Of a DNA stretch of 64,000 bases, positions 9,956 through 17,996 are shown piece by piece. Both the position numbers and the translations under genes were made by a program. This DNA comes from Pseudomonas versuta (GTDB lineage Bacteria > Pseudomonadota > Gammaproteobacteria > Pseudomonadales > Pseudomonadaceae). The stretch is taken from NCBI RefSeq assembly GCF_001294575.1, contig NZ_CP012676.1, forward strand, positions 1,116,001 to 1,180,000, given 5' to 3'. The notes under the pieces are model-generated. The model ran no database searches. It was not told the DNA's origin and saw only the letters and a program-made list of their open reading frames with translations. Numbering within the stretch: the first letter of the stretch is position 1; every line of letters starts with the position of its first letter.

Positions 9956-11098
9956 ATGTTGATTGTTGCTGACGAAAATATCCCGCTGATCGAAGAGTTC
10001 TTTGCCGGGTTCGGTGAAATACGCCGTTTGCCGGGGCGCCAGATCACGCGTGCAGATGTGCATGCTGCAGATGTGCTGCTGGTGCGTTCGGTGACCAAAG
10101 TCGATCGCGAGTTGCTTGAAGGCAGCGCGGTACGCTTTGTCGGGACCTGCACCATCGGCACCGATCATTTGGCTCTCGACTACTTTGAACAGGCGGGTAT
10201 TGAGTGGTCCAGTGCCCCGGGCTGCAACGCCCGTGGCGTGGTGGACTACGTGCTCGGCAGCTTGCTGACACTGGCCGAAATCGAAGGCGTCGACCTTGTT
10301 CAGCGTACCTACGGGGTGATCGGGGCGGGTGAAGTGGGCGGGCGTCTGGTCACGGTCCTGCGCGCATTGGGCCTCAAGGTGCTGGTCTGCGATCCGCCGC
10401 GTCAGGCCGCCGAGGGGGGCGACTACGTCAGCCTTGAACACATCATCGAGCACTGCGATGTGCTAAGCCTGCATACCCCGTTAGGCAAAACCGGCAGTTT
10501 CCCGACCTGGCATTTACTGGATCAGCAGCGTCTGGAGCAGCTCAGGCCGGGTACCTGGCTGATTAACGCCAGCCGCGGTCCGGTGGTCGATAACGTTGCA
10601 CTGCGAGAGGTGTTGAACCGGCGCGACGACCTGCAAGCCGTGCTCGATGTCTGGGAGCACGAGCCCGAGGTGGACCGGGAACTGGCTGACTTGTGCGTGC
10701 TGGCGACGCCTCACATTGCCGGTTATAGCCTTGAGGGCAAACAGCGGGGTACGGCGCAGATCTATCAGGCCCTGTGCGACTTCCTCGGGCAACCGGCGGT
10801 AGTGCGCCTGGCCGATTTGCTGCCGCCACCCTGGCTGGTGAAGGTCGAACTGAGTGCCAGTAGCGACCCGGGCTGGGCTTTGGCCATGCTGTGCCGTGGC
10901 GTATATGACCCGCGCCGGGACGATGCAGACTTTCGCCGCAGCCTGACCGGCAGCGTCCACGAACAGAAGCTGGCGTTCGACGGGTTACGCAAGCACTACC
11001 CCGTACGCCGTGAAATAGAAGGCCTGGCGGTGCATGTCGATGGCGACTCAGTGGCCTTGAAGCAATTGGTCAAGGCCCTGGGAGCGGTATTGGTTTAA
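9956..11098 (+). CDS. pdxB: erythronate-4-phosphate dehydrogenase
   Basis: PdxB oxidises 4-phosphoerythronate, the second step of DXP-dependent pyridoxal phosphate synthesis. The 380-residue protein starts [16 protein letters not shown], typical of PdxB. The NAD-binding Rossmann motif [13 protein letters not shown] is near residue 120. Catalytic residues of the 2-hydroxyacid dehydrogenase family appear as NASRGPVVD (Arg, near 205), the following Glu, and the late TPHIAGYS (His, near 255). The C-terminal third is the PdxB dimerisation domain. AAAGGAGCC provides an excellent ribosome-binding site for the ATG at 9956. It is monocistronic. Confidence 0.96.
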   Translation: MLIVADENIPLIEEFFAGFGEIRRLPGRQITRADVHAADVLLVRSVTKVDRELLEGSAVRFVGTCTIGTDHLALDYFEQAGIEWSSAPGCNARGVVDYVLGSLLTLAEIEGVDLVQRTYGVIGAGEVGGRLVTVLRALGLKVLVCDPPRQAAEGGDYVSLEHIIEHCDVLSLHTPLGKTGSFPTWHLLDQQRLEQLRPGTWLINASRGPVVDNVALREVLNRRDDLQAVLDVWEHEPEVDRELADLCVLATPHIAGYSLEGKQRGTAQIYQALCDFLGQPAVVRLADLLPPPWLVKVELSASSDPGWALAMLCRGVYDPRRDDADFRRSLTGSVHEQKLAFDGLRKHYPVRREIEGLAVHVDGDSVALKQLVKALGAVLV

Positions 11099-11112
11099 GC
11101 GGGCGGGCACAA

Positions 11113-11143
11113 AAAAACCGGCCTTACTGCGTAAGACCGGTCA
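11113..11143 (-). terminator. rho-independent terminator, minus strand
   Basis: CCGGTCTT and AAGGCCGG form a stem with a short ACGCAGT loop, followed by seven T on the minus strand. It would end the small gene at 11245-11421; the stem may also slow transcription from pdxB. Confidence 0.8.
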
Positions 11144-11162
11144 GTGTTCTGAGTGCTGGCAT

Positions 11163-11182
11163 GTGGGAGCGGGCTCGCCCGC
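11163..11182. repeat. short REP hairpin (gggagcgggctcgcccgc type)
   Basis: GTGGGAGCGGGCTCGCCCGC is a half-REP of a second sequence type, with GCGGG/CCCGC pairing. Related halves occur at 31153 and 54353. Confidence 0.55.
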
Positions 11183-11244
11183 TTTCCGGTTTTTCAAGCT
11201 AAACCCTGTCGTCTGCACCGCGGGCCAGCCTCGCTGCCTCAGCG

Positions 11245-11421
11245 TCAGTCCTTGATCACGGGCTTGACCAGACGCTGCTCCAGTTCGTGGCAGGCGTCCT
11301 GGATCATCTCTTCTGTGATCGAAATTTCCTGGCCATTTTCATCAATAATCGCGCAGCCCAATGATTGTTTGGGTTGCGTACGAATTACTGGAACCGCTTG
11401 GGCATTGTGTTGCAAATCCAT
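11245..11421 (-). CDS. conserved small protein of unknown function
   Basis: A 58-residue acidic, probably cytoplasmic protein (MDLQHNAQAVPVIRTQPKQS at its start). There is no membrane segment and one cysteine. It contains IDENGQEISITEEMIQDAC, which suggests a small beta-hairpin followed by a helix. I choose the ATG at 11421 because GAGGAGA lies at ideal spacing; the in-frame ATG five codons upstream would overlap that site. A terminator follows at 11113. It lies between pdxB and the ABC exporter. I believe similar short proteins are found in other Pseudomonas genomes, but I assign no function. Confidence 0.65.
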   Translation of the reverse strand: MDLQHNAQAVPVIRTQPKQSLGCAIIDENGQEISITEEMIQDACHELEQRLVKPVIKD

Positions 11422-11650
11422 GGCCTGTCTCCTCATCAGGGTGTATCGCTACTTTAGGTCCGTTTAATGACCAAGCTGTGACATGGCTTGGCGACGTACC
11501 CAGTCCAACAGAAATATCCTGAAACTTCCACCCTGATTTTAGAACGATAATGCCTATGGCTTGTTGTCTCAGGTCATATTCAAAACGATTGAGAAAGGTT
11601 TACCGCTGTAGGCCGGACTTCGTTGTAGGCTGTTTCACGCTTTCCTCTGG

Positions 11651-13431
11651 ATGCCTACCATGCTTTCTTCGCGTCAACGCCGGGCCATTCGTCTGGCTGC
11701 CCATTTTGTAGCACCGTATCGCTGGCAGGCGGTTGGCGCCTTGTTGGCCCTGATCGTTACCGCGGGTGTCACCCTGTCGATGGGACAGGGCATTCGTCTG
11801 CTGGTCGACAAAGGGTTCATGACCCAGTCCCCGCACCTGCTCAATCAGTCCATCGGTTATTTCCTGTTGCTGGTGCTGGCTTTGTCGGTGGGCACCTTCG
11901 TGCGTTTCTATCTGGTGTCCTGGATTGGCGAGCGGGTGGTTGCCGACATCCGGCGCCAGGTGTTCAACCACCTGATCGGTCTGCATCCGGGCTTTTATGA
12001 GAACAACCGCAGTTCGGAAATCCAGTCGCGGCTGACCACCGACACCACGTTGCTGCAATCGGTGATCGGTTCTTCGTTATCCCTGTTCTTGCGCAACAGC
12101 CTGATGGTGATCGGCGGGGTAGTACTGTTGTTTGTCACCAACCCCAAACTCACCAGCATCGTGGTGGTCGCCTTGCCCCTGGTACTGGTGCCGATCCTGT
12201 TTTTTGGCCGTCGCGTGCGCACTTTGTCGCGTCAGAGCCAGGATCGCATCGCCGATGTCGGCAGCTACGTCGCCGAAGCCCTGGGCCAGATCAAAACGGT
12301 CCAGGCTTACAACCACCAGCAGCAGGATCAACAACGCTTTGCCGGCACCGTCGAAAATGCGTTTGCCACCGCACGTAAACGTATCCTGCAGCGCTCGTGG
12401 CTGATTACTCTGGTGATCCTGCTGGTGCTGGGGGCTGTGGGTGTGATGCTGTGGGTCGGCGGCATGGACGTGATCGCGGGGCGCATTACCGGCGGCGAGT
12501 TGGCGGCATTCGTGTTTTACAGCCTCATCGTCGGCAGTGCCTTTGGCACGCTTAGTGAAGTTATCGGTGAGCTGCAACAGGCTGCGGGAGCGGCTGAGCG
12601 AATTGCCGAGCTGCTGCAATCCAAAAGTCTGATCATGGCGCCGAGCAGCGACTTGCTGGTATTGCCCCCGCGGGTGGCCGGTAACTTGCAGCTTGAGAAC
12701 CTGTACTTTTCCTATCCGTCACGGCCTGAAAGCTATGCGATCGAAGGGCTGAGCCTTACGATCCATGCGGGCGAAACCCTGGCCCTGGTCGGTCCGTCGG
12801 GTGCAGGCAAGTCGACGCTGTTCGATTTACTGTTGCGTTTTTACGATCCCCAGGCGGGCCAGATCCTGCTCGAAGGCCTGCCCATTACCCGGCTGGATCC
12901 GCACGATCTGCGCCGTTGCTTTGCACTGGTGGCGCAAACCCCGGCACTGTTTTTCGGCACGATTGAAGACAACATCCGCTATGGCAATGCACTGGCCAGT
13001 GACGCGCAAGTCGAAGCCGCAGCACGGATTGCCCATGCCCACGACTTCATTCAGCAAATGCCCGAGGGCTATAAAACCCATCTGGGGATGGCGGTCTGGG
13101 CTTGTCAGGCGGGCAGCGGCAACGGCTGGCCATTGCCCGGGCGCTGCTGGTGGATGCGCCGATTCTGCTGCTGGATGAGGCCACCAGCGCCCTTGATGCC
13201 CAAAGTGAGCACTTGATCCAGCAAGCCCTGCCCAGCCTGATGCAAGGCCGCACCACTCTGGTTATCGCCCACCGACTGGCCACTGTGCAAAATGCCGACC
13301 GGATAGCGGTGATGGATCAGGGCAAGCTGGTTGCGATTGGTACCCACGCGCAGCTGATCGCCAGCAACCCGCTGTATGCGCGGCTGGCGGCGCTGCAGTT
13401 CAATGTGGATATGGGCAGTACCAACCAGTAG
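11651..13431 (+). pseudogene. MsbA-like ABC exporter, frameshifted in its ATPase domain
   Basis: This would be a half-size ABC exporter with an N-terminal six-helix membrane domain (residues 1-320) and a C-terminal ATPase. Walker A GPSGAGKSTL is intact near residue 380. After YKTHLG, at a run of four G (13084-13087), the reading frame shifts by one. The ABC signature [16 protein letters not shown], Walker [13 protein letters not shown] and the H-loop AHRL continue in the next frame to a stop at 13429-13431. Restoring one G rebuilds an uninterrupted protein ([13 protein letters not shown]). As read, the product of the first frame (521 residues) would lack the signature and Walker B and be inactive. 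It could be a true mutation, a phase-variable tract or a sequencing error. Start may be 11651 or 11660. The substrate is unknown. Confidence 0.85.
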
Positions 13432-13487
13432 GAGCGAGCTTGCTCGCGAGCTCTTTAAACAGCTCGCGAGCAAGCTCGCTCCTACAG
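13428..13487. repeat. REPIN
   Basis: Left arm GTAGGAGCGAGCTTGCTCGC, right arm GCAAGCTCGCTCCTAC, loop about 12 bases. The TAG at its left end is the stop codon of the ABC exporter, as also happens at 1226. Confidence 0.9.
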
Positions 13488-13491
13488 ATTT

Positions 13492-13773
13492 TTAGCGGTA
13501 CTCACACAGGTAAGCGGTCTCGACCACAACCTTGAGCTGGAACTTGCTGTTGGCCGGTACGTTGAACTGGCTGCCGGTGACGAACGTCTGCCACTGCTCG
13601 CTGCCCGGCAGCTTGACGCTCAACTCACCCGATACCACGTGCATGATTTCGCGCTCGGCAGTACCGAACTCGTATTCACCCGGGGCCATGACGCCAATAG
13701 TGGCTTTACCTTCGGCTTGTGCGAAGGCAATCGACTTGACGGTACCGTCGAAGTATTCGTTGACTTTAAACAT
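13492..13773 (-). CDS. ppnP: pyrimidine/purine nucleoside phosphorylase
   Basis: A one-domain cupin of 93 residues (formerly DUF1255/YaiE), the exact family size. PpnP phosphorolyses several nucleosides to free base and ribose-1-phosphate in the cytoplasm. The opening [17 protein letters not shown] and the central [20 protein letters not shown] are family hallmarks. GAGGAA precedes the ATG at suitable distance. It is a single gene between a REPIN and the exonuclease gene on the same strand. Confidence 0.93.
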   Translation of the reverse strand: MFKVNEYFDGTVKSIAFAQAEGKATIGVMAPGEYEFGTAEREIMHVVSGELSVKLPGSEQWQTFVTGSQFNVPANSKFQLKVVVETAYLCEYR

Positions 13774-13852
13774 GGCGATTCCTCGGAATGGGCTAAAAAT
13801 GGCTGGCCAGTATGCAGAAGCCGTTTTATCCCGTCACGCCCTTTTATGGCGG

Positions 13853-14395
13853 CTAAACCTTGAGAATCAGCGGTAACAGCCGTGCCGTGTTACGGGCATC
13901 TTCGAGGGCGCGATGCTGTTGCCCGTTGAACTGCATGCCCGCCAGTTGCAGGGCACTGTTAAGGCCCGGCGCACGCCTTAGCTGGCGGGCCTGGGCAAAC
14001 TGTTGCTTGAGGTTCATGTGCGGCAAACGGGCCAGCGCGCTGTCGAGTTTTTTCTGCTGCCATTCCTGCTCCAGTTGCTGGCGGTCGTAGTCGCCCCAAC
14101 TGGCCCAGCCTTCAAGTTTGGGCAGGTGCTGGCCGAGCCAGCGCTCGAACTGTTGCCAAACCTGTACCATCGGAGCCCCTGCATCAATATTGGCCTGGGT
14201 AATACGGGTCAGTTGCCGGCAAAAAGGAGTCAGCAGCGGGCGTCGTTGCGGGCGAATGAAGCGCTGGAAATGATCCACCTCGCGTCCGGCGCGAGTCACC
14301 ACACTGGCGCCGATTTCGATGACTTCCATTTCCTCAATAGGCCAGCCGCCATCATCTGTCGTCGCTTCCAGGTCAATTACCAGCCAGTGAGGCAT
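13853..14395 (-). CDS. DEDDh-family 3'-5' exonuclease (ERI1/KapD-like)
   Basis: A 180-residue exonuclease domain with all acidic metal ligands visible. DLEATT near residue 8 gives the first Asp and Glu. WGDYDRQQL near residue 100 gives the second Asp. HRALEDARN near residue 160 gives the DEDDh His and final Asp. The family trims 3' ends of RNA or DNA; the natural substrate here is unknown. AAGGAAG provides the ribosome-binding site for the ATG at 14395. The size matches the stand-alone KapD/ERI1-type proteins rather than DnaQ or RNase T. Confidence 0.87.
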   Translation of the reverse strand: MPHWLVIDLEATTDDGGWPIEEMEVIEIGASVVTRAGREVDHFQRFIRPQRRPLLTPFCRQLTRITQANIDAGAPMVQVWQQFERWLGQHLPKLEGWASWGDYDRQQLEQEWQQKKLDSALARLPHMNLKQQFAQARQLRRAPGLNSALQLAGMQFNGQQHRALEDARNTARLLPLILKV

Positions 14396-14575
14396 GTGCA
14401 GCTTCCTTAAAACAGCATCGGCGTTGAGAGTGGAGCGTAGCTAAAGCAGCGCAAATTTGTAGTGGGCCAGTCAAGCCCTTGCTTGATAACCTCAGCACCC
14501 TTAAATTACGGGCACGCATGATCTCAGGTCATGCGCAGATCAATAAGTTCCAGTGATGGGCTACTCCAGAGGTGT

Positions 14576-15394
14576 ATGGCTTTGAAGTGTTTGCCAGTGT
14601 GGATGGTCCATTGCGCATTGTTATCCTTAAGTGCGCTTTTTCAGACGCCAGTCTGGGCTGTCCAGGAAGTCAGAGTGGGGGCGGCCCATTTTCCGCCCTA
14701 TACCGTGCGCCCGGAGATCGGTGTCGATACCGGCCTGTTGCCGCAGTTGCTCGATGCCCTGAACCAGCTGCAAGCCGACTATCACTTCGTCATTGTTCCG
14801 ACCTCTAACGCACGGCGCTATCGTGAGTTCGAGCAGGGGCGCATGGACATGGTGCTCTTCGAAAACCCCACCTGGGGCTGGAATACCATTGCCCATAACC
14901 CGGTAGACATGGGGCTTGAAGATGTCGAAGTGTTTGTCGCCAAGCACCAGCCTGGTCGCGGCCAAGCGTATTTTGACGACCTTGCCAATAAACGGCTGGC
15001 GCTCTTTAACGGCTATCACTACGCCTTTGCCGGCTTCAAGACCTCGCCCCAGTTCTTGAGCGCCACATTCAACGCCAGCCTGACTTACTCCCACGCCGCC
15101 AATTTACAGATGGTTCTACGCGGGCGGGCAGATATCGCGCTGATTACCCGCTCCCATCTCATCGACCTGCTGAATAAAAACCCGCAGATCGAGCCGATGG
15201 TCCTGGTGTCCGATCGTGTCGACTACATCTACCATCACTACGCCTTGCTGAGTCCGCAAGCGCCTATCCAGGGCCAGCAGCTTGCGAAGATGTTGCAGGC
15301 GCTTCGTGACAATGGCCAGTTCGCATCGATTTTTGCCCCTTACAAGATTGCCGCTGTACCCGCGCAGGTACCCGGCGCTCGACCGGTGCCTTAA
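14576..15394 (+). CDS. periplasmic substrate-binding protein (family 3-like)
   Basis: A secreted solute-binding protein of about 272 residues related to amino-acid binding proteins. It begins with a signal peptide ending QTPVWA, then VRVGAAHFPPYTVRP, which is the first strand and ligand loop of this fold. GRMDMVLFENP and GRADIALITR are typical second-lobe motifs. No permease or ATPase gene is adjacent, so it may be an orphan binding protein or a sensor subunit. I start at 14576, where CCAGAGG lies upstream and the signal peptide begins; an in-frame ATG at 14531 would put 15 polar residues before it. The ligand is unknown. Confidence 0.75.
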   Translation: MALKCLPVWMVHCALLSLSALFQTPVWAVQEVRVGAAHFPPYTVRPEIGVDTGLLPQLLDALNQLQADYHFVIVPTSNARRYREFEQGRMDMVLFENPTWGWNTIAHNPVDMGLEDVEVFVAKHQPGRGQAYFDDLANKRLALFNGYHYAFAGFKTSPQFLSATFNASLTYSHAANLQMVLRGRADIALITRSHLIDLLNKNPQIEPMVLVSDRVDYIYHHYALLSPQAPIQGQQLAKMLQALRDNGQFASIFAPYKIAAVPAQVPGARPVP

Positions 15395-15450
15395 ATTCTG
15401 GCCGGTGGTTCACGTCATATTGTCTGATGAAGTGTATTGGGCATCTGCAC

Positions 15451-15519
15451 AGCAGGAGCGAGCATGCCGTCATCGCGGATGCGGAATTAAAAAGCTCGCG
15501 AGCAAGCTCGCTCCTACAG
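15451..15519. repeat. imperfect REPIN
   Basis: The right arm AGCTCGCGAGCAAGCTCGCT with CCTACAGG is canonical; the left arm CAGGAGCGAGCATGCCGTCA is eroded after ten bases. It separates the binding-protein gene from convergent pvdS. Confidence 0.7.
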
Positions 15520-15537
15520 GGGGGGAGTGGGGGGCTG

Positions 15538-16086
15538 TCAGCGTCTTGCAAAGGTGTCGGGCTGGGTTCCCGACACTCTGCGGCAATGAACCAGCGCATC
15601 ACGAATCATGAAGTTCACCAGTGTCGGCGAGACACCCAATTGCTTGGCGATGTCCTTTTGCTGCACCCCGTGCAGACGGTACATTTCGAACGCATAGCGC
15701 GTGCGATTCGGCAGTTCGGTCAGCGCTACAGCGATGCGCTCAAGGGTCGAAAAGTTGATATGCGAGGTTTCCGGTGATGCGCCGTGAATGACCACATTCA
15801 AGCCTTCCTCTTCTGTGCCCGAATACTTCTGTTCGAGGGCCTGTTTGCGGTAATGGTCAATCGCCAGGTTGCGTACGATCTGAAACAAGTAACTCAGTTG
15901 CGCCTTGAATGAAGAAGTGATCTGCGGCGCTGACTGCAAGCGGAAGAAAGCATCCTGAACCACGTCTTCAGCCCTGGATCGGCAGCCGGTGATACGGGCT
16001 GCGATTTTGACCAGTGTCAGCCGATTATCTACAAAGGCTTGAAGTAAGGGTGAGTCGCACCTGCTTGTGGACACTTGTTCCGTCAT
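15538..16086 (-). CDS. pvdS: ECF sigma factor PvdS (pyoverdine sigma factor)
   Basis: A sigma-70 factor of the extracytoplasmic, iron-starvation type, 182 residues, very close to Pseudomonas PvdS. Region 2 reads VKIAARITGCRSRAEDVVQD and SYLFQIVRNLAIDHYRKQA. Region 4 reads LPNRTRYAFEMYRLHGVQQ, then KDIAKQLGVSPTLVNFMIRD, its DNA-binding helix-turn-helix. PvdS directs RNA polymerase to pyoverdine synthesis and related promoters. I start at the ATG at 16086 behind AGGTGA. A strong Fur box lies 77 bp upstream. Neither pvdL nor any other synthetase gene is next to it, unlike the arrangement recalled for P. syringae and many fluorescent strains. Confidence 0.92.
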   Translation of the reverse strand: MTEQVSTSRCDSPLLQAFVDNRLTLVKIAARITGCRSRAEDVVQDAFFRLQSAPQITSSFKAQLSYLFQIVRNLAIDHYRKQALEQKYSGTEEEGLNVVIHGASPETSHINFSTLERIAVALTELPNRTRYAFEMYRLHGVQQKDIAKQLGVSPTLVNFMIRDALVHCRRVSGTQPDTFARR

Positions 16087-16162
16087 GGAGATCACCTGCT
16101 GCAAATGAATGAGTGCAGCGGCTCGGGAGGCCGCGACACAGTTCGCAACAAACTAGGCTGAA

Positions 16163-16177
16163 TGATAATTATTGTCA
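16163..16177. promoter_or_regulatory. Fur box upstream of pvdS
   Basis: TGATAATTATTGTCA matches the 7-1-7 Fur palindrome TGATAAT-N-ATTATCA with a single mismatch. It lies in the pvdS promoter region, so pvdS should be shut off by iron-loaded Fur, as known in other Pseudomonas. Confidence 0.85.
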
Positions 16178-16299
16178 ATTGAGAAAGAGAATTAATGGCG
16201 CGGCTGGCAGCGGATTGAGACATCGCTCACATCGCTCGTAAATGCCTCTAAAACGCCACTATTGGCCGGACTAATGGTCTGAATCGGCACCGTACAAAC

Positions 16300-16357
16300 C
16301 TGTAGGAGCGAGCTTTCGCGCGAGCTGTTTGCTATTTCGCAAAGCTCGCTCCTACAG
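16300..16357. repeat. REPIN, shortened
   Basis: CTGTAGGAGCGAGCTTTCGC and AAGCTCGCTCCTACAG pair around a short loop. It lies just downstream of dsbG. Confidence 0.85.
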
Positions 16358-16368
16358 GCGTTCCGGGG

Positions 16369-17145
16369 TTATTTGGGACCGAGGATTTTTACCAGTTTGT
16401 CCGGCGAAGGTGCACCTTGCTGCTGCTGCAGGTTGCCTTGTTCGTCGAGGTAGAAAATCGCCGGGGTCGCTGACACATCGAGGTCGGTCATCAACTGTGC
16501 ATTGGCGTCCAGCTTGGCCTGGACGTCAGCCGGGATCTTGGTCAGCGGCTTGAGCTTGCTGGCTTTGCCGGCCTGCTCATGTTCGTGCAGGGCTTGCTGA
16601 GGGTCTTTGGCAGCCAGCAATGCGGCAGATTTTGCCGGGCTGTCTTCGCGGATGATGCCGACCATGATGTGGCGCAGTTGCACCTTGCCCGAATCAACCC
16701 ATGGCCGGGCCTGTTCCCAGAACATGTTGCAGTACGGGCAGTTCGGGTCGCTGAACAGGTAAACGATGCGCGGCGCATCTTTTTTGCCGTCGGCAATCCA
16801 GTTGCTCTTTTCCATATTGGCCCAGACCTGCTTGGCCATCGGCTCGTACACCAGCTTTTGCAGCGGTGCCAGGCTCAGGTCGTTGCCGTTGGCGTCATAC
16901 AAATTACCCACCAGTACGTTTTTGCCGTCAGGGGTCAGATACAGGGCCATGCCACGGTTCTGATACTGGGCGGCATAGCCATGCATGCCGCTGGGTGCGT
17001 CGAAACTGCCAATGATTTTTGCGCCCTTGGCTTCAATCTTCTTGATCGGAGCCGGCCATTCTTCAGCGTGCAGCAGGGGCGATTGCAGCAGGGCGGCGCC
17101 CAGCAGGGTGGTTACGCTCAGGTTTAGCAGTTTGCGGTTAAACAT
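16369..17145 (-). CDS. dsbG: thiol:disulfide interchange protein DsbG
   Basis: A periplasmic thioredoxin-fold protein of 258 residues with a signal peptide ending LLHA. The N-terminal DsbC/G-type dimerisation domain covers about residues 25-110. The active site FSDPNCPYCNMFW lies near residue 134, and the cis-proline loop appears as SATPAIFY near residue 227. DsbG keeps single periplasmic cysteines reduced, drawing electrons from DsbD. Its start overlaps the end of the upstream tlpA-like gene by 22 bp, and dsbD is two genes upstream, so reductant supply and client protein share an operon. AGGAAT precedes the ATG. This order corresponds to PA2476-PA2478 of P. aeruginosa as I recall it. Confidence 0.93.
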   Translation of the reverse strand: MFNRKLLNLSVTTLLGAALLQSPLLHAEEWPAPIKKIEAKGAKIIGSFDAPSGMHGYAAQYQNRGMALYLTPDGKNVLVGNLYDANGNDLSLAPLQKLVYEPMAKQVWANMEKSNWIADGKKDAPRIVYLFSDPNCPYCNMFWEQARPWVDSGKVQLRHIMVGIIREDSPAKSAALLAAKDPQQALHEHEQAGKASKLKPLTKIPADVQAKLDANAQLMTDLDVSATPAIFYLDEQGNLQQQQGAPSPDKLVKILGPK

Positions 17146-17996
17146 TTTTGCAGATTCCTAGCAGGGTCGGCCTGGTGGGCCGACATTGAATTGTTCTGAT
17201 CAAAGCTTTCCAGCGCGCGGGCCAGGCTGGCTTCTGACAGCTCGCCCAGGTGACTGCCCAGCAGGCGACCTTCAGGGCTGTAGAACAGGGTAGTCGGCAG
17301 GGCCATCGAGCCGACTTTTTGTGCCAGTTGGCCGCCGCTGTCGAACAGCACGTTGCTAAGGTTCAGACCCTGGGTCTCCAGGAAGGTGCTGACGCTCTGC
17401 ATGCTTTCGCCCTGATTAACGAACAGGAAGGTGATGTCCTGATGGTGATGCTGGGCGTTTTGCAGCACCGGCATTTCCCGCCGGCACGGCGGGCACCAGG
17501 TGGCCCACAGGTTGATCACCAGAGGGCCGCCCTGGTAGCTGCTCAATTGCACCGATTCGCCACTGGCATTGCGCAGCACGATTTCCGGCATGCGTGTTCC
17601 TTGCTCGTAGAGGCTGGACGAGAACGTGGCCAGCAGCCAGAACGCCAGGCCAGCGCCCAGCCCCCAGCCCAACGGGCGTCGCAGCCCCGGGCGACGCCAG
17701 CCCCAGATCAGCGCACCGACCACGACTGCCAGTAACCCCGGCCACAACACAAAACCACCGTCGCGCAGGTCGAGAATCTGCAGCAGGTCTTTCTGGAAGT
17801 AGCGCCAGTAGCTGATTACAAAGCCGATTCGGGCTACCAGCAAACCCAGCAAAAACAGGCTGAACAACGCTGACTCCGGGTTTTCGCCGCCGCGTTTGGC
17901 CACCCGCCACCCCACCAGCGTCGCCAGGGCGAGCGCCAGTATCAGCAGCAGGTGGTTGATGGCCAGGGCAAACGAACCAATGGTCAGGGTGAGCAT
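17124..17996 (-). CDS. membrane-anchored TlpA/redoxin-family thiol oxidoreductase
   Basis: A two-part protein of 290 residues. The first 120 residues hold four hydrophobic helices resembling the Lgt-like membrane domain. The rest is a periplasmic TlpA-type thioredoxin fold with active site WATWCPPCRREMPVL near residue 168 and a cis-proline in MALPTTLFY near residue 238. It probably passes electrons between DsbD and periplasmic partners such as DsbG. Its ATG directly follows the dsbD stop, and its end overlaps dsbG, so all three are translationally linked. It corresponds in position to PA2477. The exact client is unknown. Confidence 0.85.
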   Translation of the reverse strand: MLTLTIGSFALAINHLLLILALALATLVGWRVAKRGGENPESALFSLFLLGLLVARIGFVISYWRYFQKDLLQILDLRDGGFVLWPGLLAVVVGALIWGWRRPGLRRPLGWGLGAGLAFWLLATFSSSLYEQGTRMPEIVLRNASGESVQLSSYQGGPLVINLWATWCPPCRREMPVLQNAQHHHQDITFLFVNQGESMQSVSTFLETQGLNLSNVLFDSGGQLAQKVGSMALPTTLFYSPEGRLLGSHLGELSEASLARALESFDQNNSMSAHQADPARNLQKCLTANC

